Notes under the pieces: generated by a model
The model's input: only the letters and a program-made list of their open reading frames with translations
Database searches by the model: none
What the model was told of the DNA's origin: nothing
From: Tardiphaga sp. 709
Lineage (GTDB): Bacteria; Pseudomonadota; Alphaproteobacteria; Rhizobiales; Xanthobacteraceae
NCBI RefSeq assembly: GCF_032401055.1
Contig: NZ_CP135529.1
Location: 6,195,764-6,259,763 of the forward strand
Direction of reading: 5' to 3'
Length of the DNA stretch: 64,000 nucleotides
Shown here: positions 60,210-64,000 of the stretch, piece after piece
Position numbering within the stretch: the stretch's first letter is position 1
Layout: every line of letters starts with the position of its first letter
Translations under genes and position numbers: made by a program

Positions 60210-61247
60210 GTGTCATACAAGACCGGTTGGCGCGCGGCGCTGGGCTTAGAGCTGACTTATCTCAGCGGCATGCACCGTCTGCTGGAACGCAGACACGGCG
60301 GTGCCGGTATCATCCTCAAATTCGAACGCGTGCGACCGCCCCGGCAGGACGCTTTCCAACCGCTGAAAGCCCACGAGATCACGCCGTGGTTTCTCGACCG
60401 CACGATCCGCGCGCTGAAGCGCTGGCCCATCGATATCGTTGGGATGGACGAGGTGTGCCGCCGCGCCGGCGCGCCGCATGCGGGACGGCGCTTCGTTGCG
60501 CTGACCTTCGATGGCGGCACGCGCGACTTCGCCGATTTCGCCTATCCGCTGCTGGCGGCGCATGAGGTGCCGTTTACACTCTATCTGCCGAGTGCATTTG
60601 CCGACGGGCTCGGCGCCATGTGGTGGCTGGCGCTGGAGCAGGCGATCGCAACGCATGATCGCATCAGCCTGATCATCGATCACCGGCAGCGGCATTTCGA
60701 GACGGCCACTATCACTGACAAATATCGCGCCTATTACTATCTCGATAGCTGGCTGCGGACGTTGCCGCCGCACGAACTGGCCGTTGCGACAGACGATCTC
60801 GGCAAACGCTATTCGGTCGATAGTGCGACCCTGTCACATCATGCTGCGATGCATTGGGACGATGTGGCCACGTTTGCGGGGAATCCGCGGGCGACGATCG
60901 GCAGCAGCACGGTCAACTATCCGGCGCTCGCCAATCTCGGTGATAGCGCGGCGTCGCGCGAGATCGCCATGGGACGGGCCGTGGCACAGGCCGCGCTGCC
61001 CCATGAGCCGCGGCATTTCGCCTATCCGTTCGGCGATAAAGCTTCATTCGACAGGCGTCACGTCGCGATGGTGGCGCAGGCCGGCTTTGCCAGTGCCGTG
61101 ACATCGCTCCCCGGTGTCATCGAGGCCAATGGTGGATCAGATCTGCATGCGCTGCCGCGGCTCGCCTGGGACGGCCGGCGGCAATCGTTGCGTGCCTTGC
61201 GGGTGATGGTATCCGGCGTGATGCTCGGCGCGGGCGCGCAGCGCTAG
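60210..61247 (+). CDS. Polysaccharide deacetylase-like protein lacking metal ligands
   Basis: GTG 60210 has GGGGGA seven bases upstream, giving 345 residues. The NodB fold is recognisable: VALTFDGGTRDFADFAYPLL, PFTLYLPSAFADGL, RATIGSSTVNYPALANLG and FAYPFGDKASF. But the canonical TFDDG is TFDGG (Asp to Gly at 102) and the H-x-x-x-H metal box is S233-TVN-Y237, so all three zinc ligands are gone. Deacetylase activity is therefore unlikely; a sugar-binding or regulatory role in EPS formation is possible. Confidence 0.8.
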   Translation: MSYKTGWRAALGLELTYLSGMHRLLERRHGGAGIILKFERVRPPRQDAFQPLKAHEITPWFLDRTIRALKRWPIDIVGMDEVCRRAGAPHAGRRFVALTFDGGTRDFADFAYPLLAAHEVPFTLYLPSAFADGLGAMWWLALEQAIATHDRISLIIDHRQRHFETATITDKYRAYYYLDSWLRTLPPHELAVATDDLGKRYSVDSATLSHHAAMHWDDVATFAGNPRATIGSSTVNYPALANLGDSAASREIAMGRAVAQAALPHEPRHFAYPFGDKASFDRRHVAMVAQAGFASAVTSLPGVIEANGGSDLHALPRLAWDGRRQSLRALRVMVSGVMLGAGAQR

Positions 61248-61468
61248 CCGACCTCGGGATCCACAGGATCGGCCTTGCCCATCCAGCTGATGATCGGCAT
61301 CGCCGGCAGCACCCAGCCGAGACCGGCGATGACATAGAAGGCTGCCTGCAGCCAGCCATTATTGGCGAGCCAGGGGGTCTGCGCGATGGTCATGCCGAGC
61401 AGCGACCACACCACCACGAGGATCAGCAGAAAGATGGTTCCGAAGAATTTGCGGGTGCGGATGGTCAT
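61244..61468 (-). CDS. DUF2842 membrane protein (74 aa)
   Basis: ATG 61468 begins a 74-residue protein of the DUF2842 type, common in alphaproteobacteria, with a basic start (TIRTRKFFGTIFLLILVVVWSLLGMTI) and a second membrane stretch (WLQAAFYVIAGLGWVLPAMPIISWM). Often found near ctaA. Function unknown. It overlaps the deacetylase-like gene by four bases, convergent. Confidence 0.82.
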   Translation of the reverse strand: MTIRTRKFFGTIFLLILVVVWSLLGMTIAQTPWLANNGWLQAAFYVIAGLGWVLPAMPIISWMGKADPVDPEVG

Positions 61469-61620
61469 GACGGAAATGTGCGGTCCAAAGTCGGTCTGAG
61501 ATCGGTTAGGCAAAGTGCCCAACTTTGCAGGCCTTCGCGGGCGGACTATAAGGGGCTCGAAATTTCATTCAAGGCGCTGATTTTGGCGCTGATTTTGCGG
61601 CTGTTCCCGAGATCCCTGCG

Positions 61621-62712
61621 ATGACCGCTCCGTCCCAAACCCGCCCCAAGGAATTACGCCCGGTGCGCTGGTGGCTGATTGCCGTCGCCGCGATGATCGT
61701 GGCGATGGTGCTGGTCGGCGGCGCGACGCGGCTCACTGAGTCCGGCCTGTCGATTGTCGAATGGAAGCCGGTGACCGGCGCAATCCCGCCGCTGGATGAA
61801 TCGCACTGGATCGCGGCCTTCGAGGCCTACAAGCAGATTCCGCAATACCGCGAACTGAATAGCGGGATGACGCTCCACGAGTTCAAGACCATCTTCTGGT
61901 GGGAATGGAGCCATCGTCTGCTCGGCCGCGTCATCGGCGTGGTGTTCCTGCTGCCATTTCTCTGGTTCTTGTGGCGCGGCGTGCTGACATCCGAATTGAA
62001 GAAGCGGCTGTGGGTGATCTTCGGTCTCGGCGGCCTGCAGGGCGCGGTGGGCTGGTGGATGGTGGCATCGGGCCTGACCAAGCGCGTCGAGGTCTCGCAA
62101 TATCGGCTGGCGGCGCATCTGATGCTGGCGCTGATGATCTTCGCCGCCATCGTCTGGACGCTGCGCCGCCTCGGCGACCGCGCGCCGGTGCTGGCGGCAA
62201 GTCGCTTGCGCGTGACGAGCTGGGTCTTGCTGGGCCTGACCTTCCTGCAGATCTATTTCGGTGCGCTGGTCGCCGGCCTTCGCGCCGGCCGCGTGTTCAA
62301 CACCTGGCCGGAGATCGACGGCGCGCTGATCCCCTCGAGCGCGCGGCTGTTCTTCGAAGACCCGTGGTGGCGCAACATGTTCGACAACACGCTGACGGTT
62401 CAGTTCCAGCATCGCATGACCGCCTATGCGCTGTTCGCTCTGGCGATCTGGCATGTGGTCGATGCGATCCGCGCGCGGGCAGGTACTACTGTCGTCAACG
62501 GCGCGCTATGGCTGGCGGCATCGATCGCGGTGCAGGCTGCGCTCGGTATTCTCACGCTGCTGCATCAGGTGCCGATCGATCTGGCGCTGACGCATCAGGC
62601 GGTGGCGATCGTGGTGCTCACGCTGGCCATCCTGCAGGTGGAACGGATGAAGCCACGCGGGGCGGTGTTGACGGAACGTCAGCTCGATCTCGCGGTCGGC
62701 AAGGCCGCCTAG
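61621..62712 (+). CDS. ctaA: Heme A synthase (COX15/CtaA)
   Basis: CtaA oxidises heme O to heme A for cytochrome oxidase. The 363-residue protein has about eight membrane helices. Conserved His residues lie in the helical pairs [47 protein letters not shown] and [13 protein letters not shown]. The start ATG at 61621 follows the promoter-like gap directly. Acts in the cytoplasmic membrane. Confidence 0.93.
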   Translation: MTAPSQTRPKELRPVRWWLIAVAAMIVAMVLVGGATRLTESGLSIVEWKPVTGAIPPLDESHWIAAFEAYKQIPQYRELNSGMTLHEFKTIFWWEWSHRLLGRVIGVVFLLPFLWFLWRGVLTSELKKRLWVIFGLGGLQGAVGWWMVASGLTKRVEVSQYRLAAHLMLALMIFAAIVWTLRRLGDRAPVLAASRLRVTSWVLLGLTFLQIYFGALVAGLRAGRVFNTWPEIDGALIPSSARLFFEDPWWRNMFDNTLTVQFQHRMTAYALFALAIWHVVDAIRARAGTTVVNGALWLAASIAVQAALGILTLLHQVPIDLALTHQAVAIVVLTLAILQVERMKPRGAVLTERQLDLAVGKAA

Positions 62713-62831
62713 CTGTTGCGCGTTACCGACTAGAACGATTGTAACGGAGTTGACGCAGTCGTGTGGCTGCGCGGCTTTCGCTCATGCGCACCGCGCAATA
62801 GATACGACGCACCACCACACGGGATCGGGTC

Positions 62832-63641
62832 ATGTCGTCCGCATTCATTCAGGCTGCCGTCATTCTGCTGCGCGAGGGTCTCGAGGCTATGCTCGTGATC
62901 GCGGCGCTGGCGGGCTATCTCAGGAAATCCGGCGGCGGCCATCGCGTCACCGCGCTCTATCTGGGTGCGCTGGCGGCGATCCTCGCCAGCCTGATTGCAG
63001 CCTGGGTCTTTGCGGTGTTCAATTCCGGCGATCACAGCGATGTCTTTGAGGCCGTCGTCATCCTGTTTGCCGCGGGCCTGATGCTCTATGTCAGCGGCTG
63101 GCTGATGGTGAAGCAGGATCCGCGCGGCTGGCAGGATTATCTGGCGGCGAAGGCGGATCAGGCGCTCGCGCAGGATACAGGTCTCGCCGTCGCGATGCTG
63201 GCATTTCTCGCGGTGTTTCGTGAGGGCGCCGAGACGGTGCTGTTCATCAACACGCTTGCGACCACCGAAGGCGGCTGGAGCGTCGAACTGTTCGGCGGAC
63301 TGGCGGCGGCGACGGCAGGTCTCGTTGTGCTGTTCTATTTCATCAACATGATTGCCCAGCGCATCCCGCTGCGGCCGCTGTTCATCATCACCTCGGCCTT
63401 CTTGTTCGTGATGGGCATCAAGTTTATCGGCGAGGCGATCCAGGAGTTCCAGGAACAGGCGATGATCGGGGTGACCGACGCGCCGGGCTCGGCGTTCCTC
63501 ACGGCAGTCGGATTCAATCCGACACTGGAAGCGCTGTCGATCCAGTTGCTGGTGGTGCTGTTCGCGCTGGCGACCTATTCGGTGTTCCAGCGCAATGCAC
63601 GTTTGATCCGCGAAGCGAAGGCGATGCGCGCCAAAGCGTGA
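62832..63641 (+). CDS. FTR1 family iron permease
   Basis: A 269-residue membrane protein with the two REGLE-type motifs of FTR1/EfeU iron permeases: REGLEAMLVIAAL near residue 12 and REGAETVLFINTL near residue 133. About seven helices follow. These Glu residues carry Fe through the membrane. No EfeO or EfeB partner is adjacent, and the single-subunit form is usual for this group in alphaproteobacteria. Confidence 0.9.
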   Translation: MSSAFIQAAVILLREGLEAMLVIAALAGYLRKSGGGHRVTALYLGALAAILASLIAAWVFAVFNSGDHSDVFEAVVILFAAGLMLYVSGWLMVKQDPRGWQDYLAAKADQALAQDTGLAVAMLAFLAVFREGAETVLFINTLATTEGGWSVELFGGLAAATAGLVVLFYFINMIAQRIPLRPLFIITSAFLFVMGIKFIGEAIQEFQEQAMIGVTDAPGSAFLTAVGFNPTLEALSIQLLVVLFALATYSVFQRNARLIREAKAMRAKA

Positions 63642-63660
63642 GCGCGCATCGCAGTCCGGC

Positions 63661-64000
63661 TTACGCGTTCAACGCCTGTTCGAGATCCGCGATCAGATCT
63701 TCCTTGTCCTCGATGCCGACAGACAGCCTGACAACGTCGGGTCCGGCGCCGGAGCGCGTCTTGGCTTCGTCGTCGAGCTGGCTGTGGGTGGTCGAAGCCG
63801 GGTGGATCACCAGCGAACGGGTGTCGCCGACATTGGCGAGATGCGAGAATAGTTTCAGGTTCGATACCAGGCTGACGCCGGCGTCATAGCCGCCCTTCAG
63901 GCTGAAGGTGAACACGGCGCCCGCGCCCTTCGGCGCATATTTGCGGGCGAGGGTGTGATAGCGGTTATCCGACAATCCCGAATAATTCACCGCCGCCACT
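63661..64000 (-). CDS. O-acetylhomoserine sulfhydrylase family, C-terminal part (continues beyond window)
   Basis: A partial PLP-dependent Cys/Met metabolism enzyme: VNYSGLSDNRYHTLARKY, GAGAVFTFSLKGGYDAGVSLVSNLKLFSHLANVGDTRSLVIHPASTTHSQL, and DVVRLSVGIEDKEDLIADLEQAL. This is the C-terminal third of MetY/MetZ-type enzymes; the rest lies beyond 64000. It makes homocysteine from O-acetylhomoserine and sulfide. Confidence 0.88.
   Translation of the reverse strand, partial: VAAVNYSGLSDNRYHTLARKYAPKGAGAVFTFSLKGGYDAGVSLVSNLKLFSHLANVGDTRSLVIHPASTTHSQLDDEAKTRSGAGPDVVRLSVGIEDKEDLIADLEQALNA

Noticed and set aside
1..64000. CRISPR arrays, insertion sequences, rRNA genes
   Set aside because: No regular spacer repeats, no transposase gene with inverted ends, and no rRNA-like sequence were seen.

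Overview
The window comes from an alphaproteobacterium of the Nitrobacteraceae (Bradyrhizobium, Rhodopseudomonas, Tardiphaga or a close relative). This rests on high GC, the yceD-plsX-fabH-ihfA-merR order, a BamE lipoprotein and a Q-cytochrome c chaperone beside it, many small rhizobial-type proteins, and an exopolysaccharide cluster of familiar make-up. No database search was possible; family names come from motifs and recognised sequence patterns.

Layout. (1) 1-7213 is core chromosome: small conserved proteins, a TctC-type binding protein, bamE, and a co-directional run from the cytochrome chaperone through yceD, plsX, fabH and ihfA to a MerR regulator. (2) 7214-7291 is tRNA-Pro(GGG). Its 3' part is repeated exactly (48 bp) at 49999-50046, and a 22-bp sequence made of two GGGAAGCAC units occurs just inside both ends. 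This marks an integrated element of about 42.7 kb with a tyrosine integrase at its right end. (3) The element has three zones. The left arm (7292-10292) carries an XRE regulator facing another gene across a mirror-symmetric promoter pair, plus a large serine recombinase and its partner. The middle block (10336-about 24000) looks like ordinary chromosome: protease, SDR-MFS-LysR cassette, autotransporter, LuxR regulator and others. The right arm (about 24.2-49.86 kb) is phage-like: an SRAP protein and small operons, a low-GC three-gene operon, an ejection protein, a tail fibre, a radical SAM/FkbM pair, a lipoprotein-KTSC operon, HTH regulators, a primase-helicase, an AlpA-like excisionase and the integrase. 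I found no terminase, portal or capsid gene, so it is a decayed prophage or a satellite-like island rather than a complete phage. (4) 50047-64000 is chromosome again: small membrane and secreted proteins, an exopolysaccharide cluster (ligase, priming transferase, GT4 transferase, Wzz/GumC protein, FemAB/GNAT protein, deacetylase-like protein), a DUF2842 protein, heme A synthase, an FTR1 iron permease and the end of an O-acetylhomoserine sulfhydrylase.

How the genes work together. The plsX-fabH run starts membrane lipid synthesis. In the element, int, alpA and the primase-helicase lie in one direction, as in P4/PICI-type satellites. The symmetric promoters at 7643-7685 look like the left-arm switch. 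The EPS genes are arranged divergently around 56.2-56.4 kb. The most unusual signals are the symmetric switch, the radical SAM and FkbM proteins that share an N-terminal domain, the unknown three-gene operon at 29.3-31.3 kb, an 11-G tract in a small gene, and a deacetylase-fold EPS protein that has lost its metal ligands.
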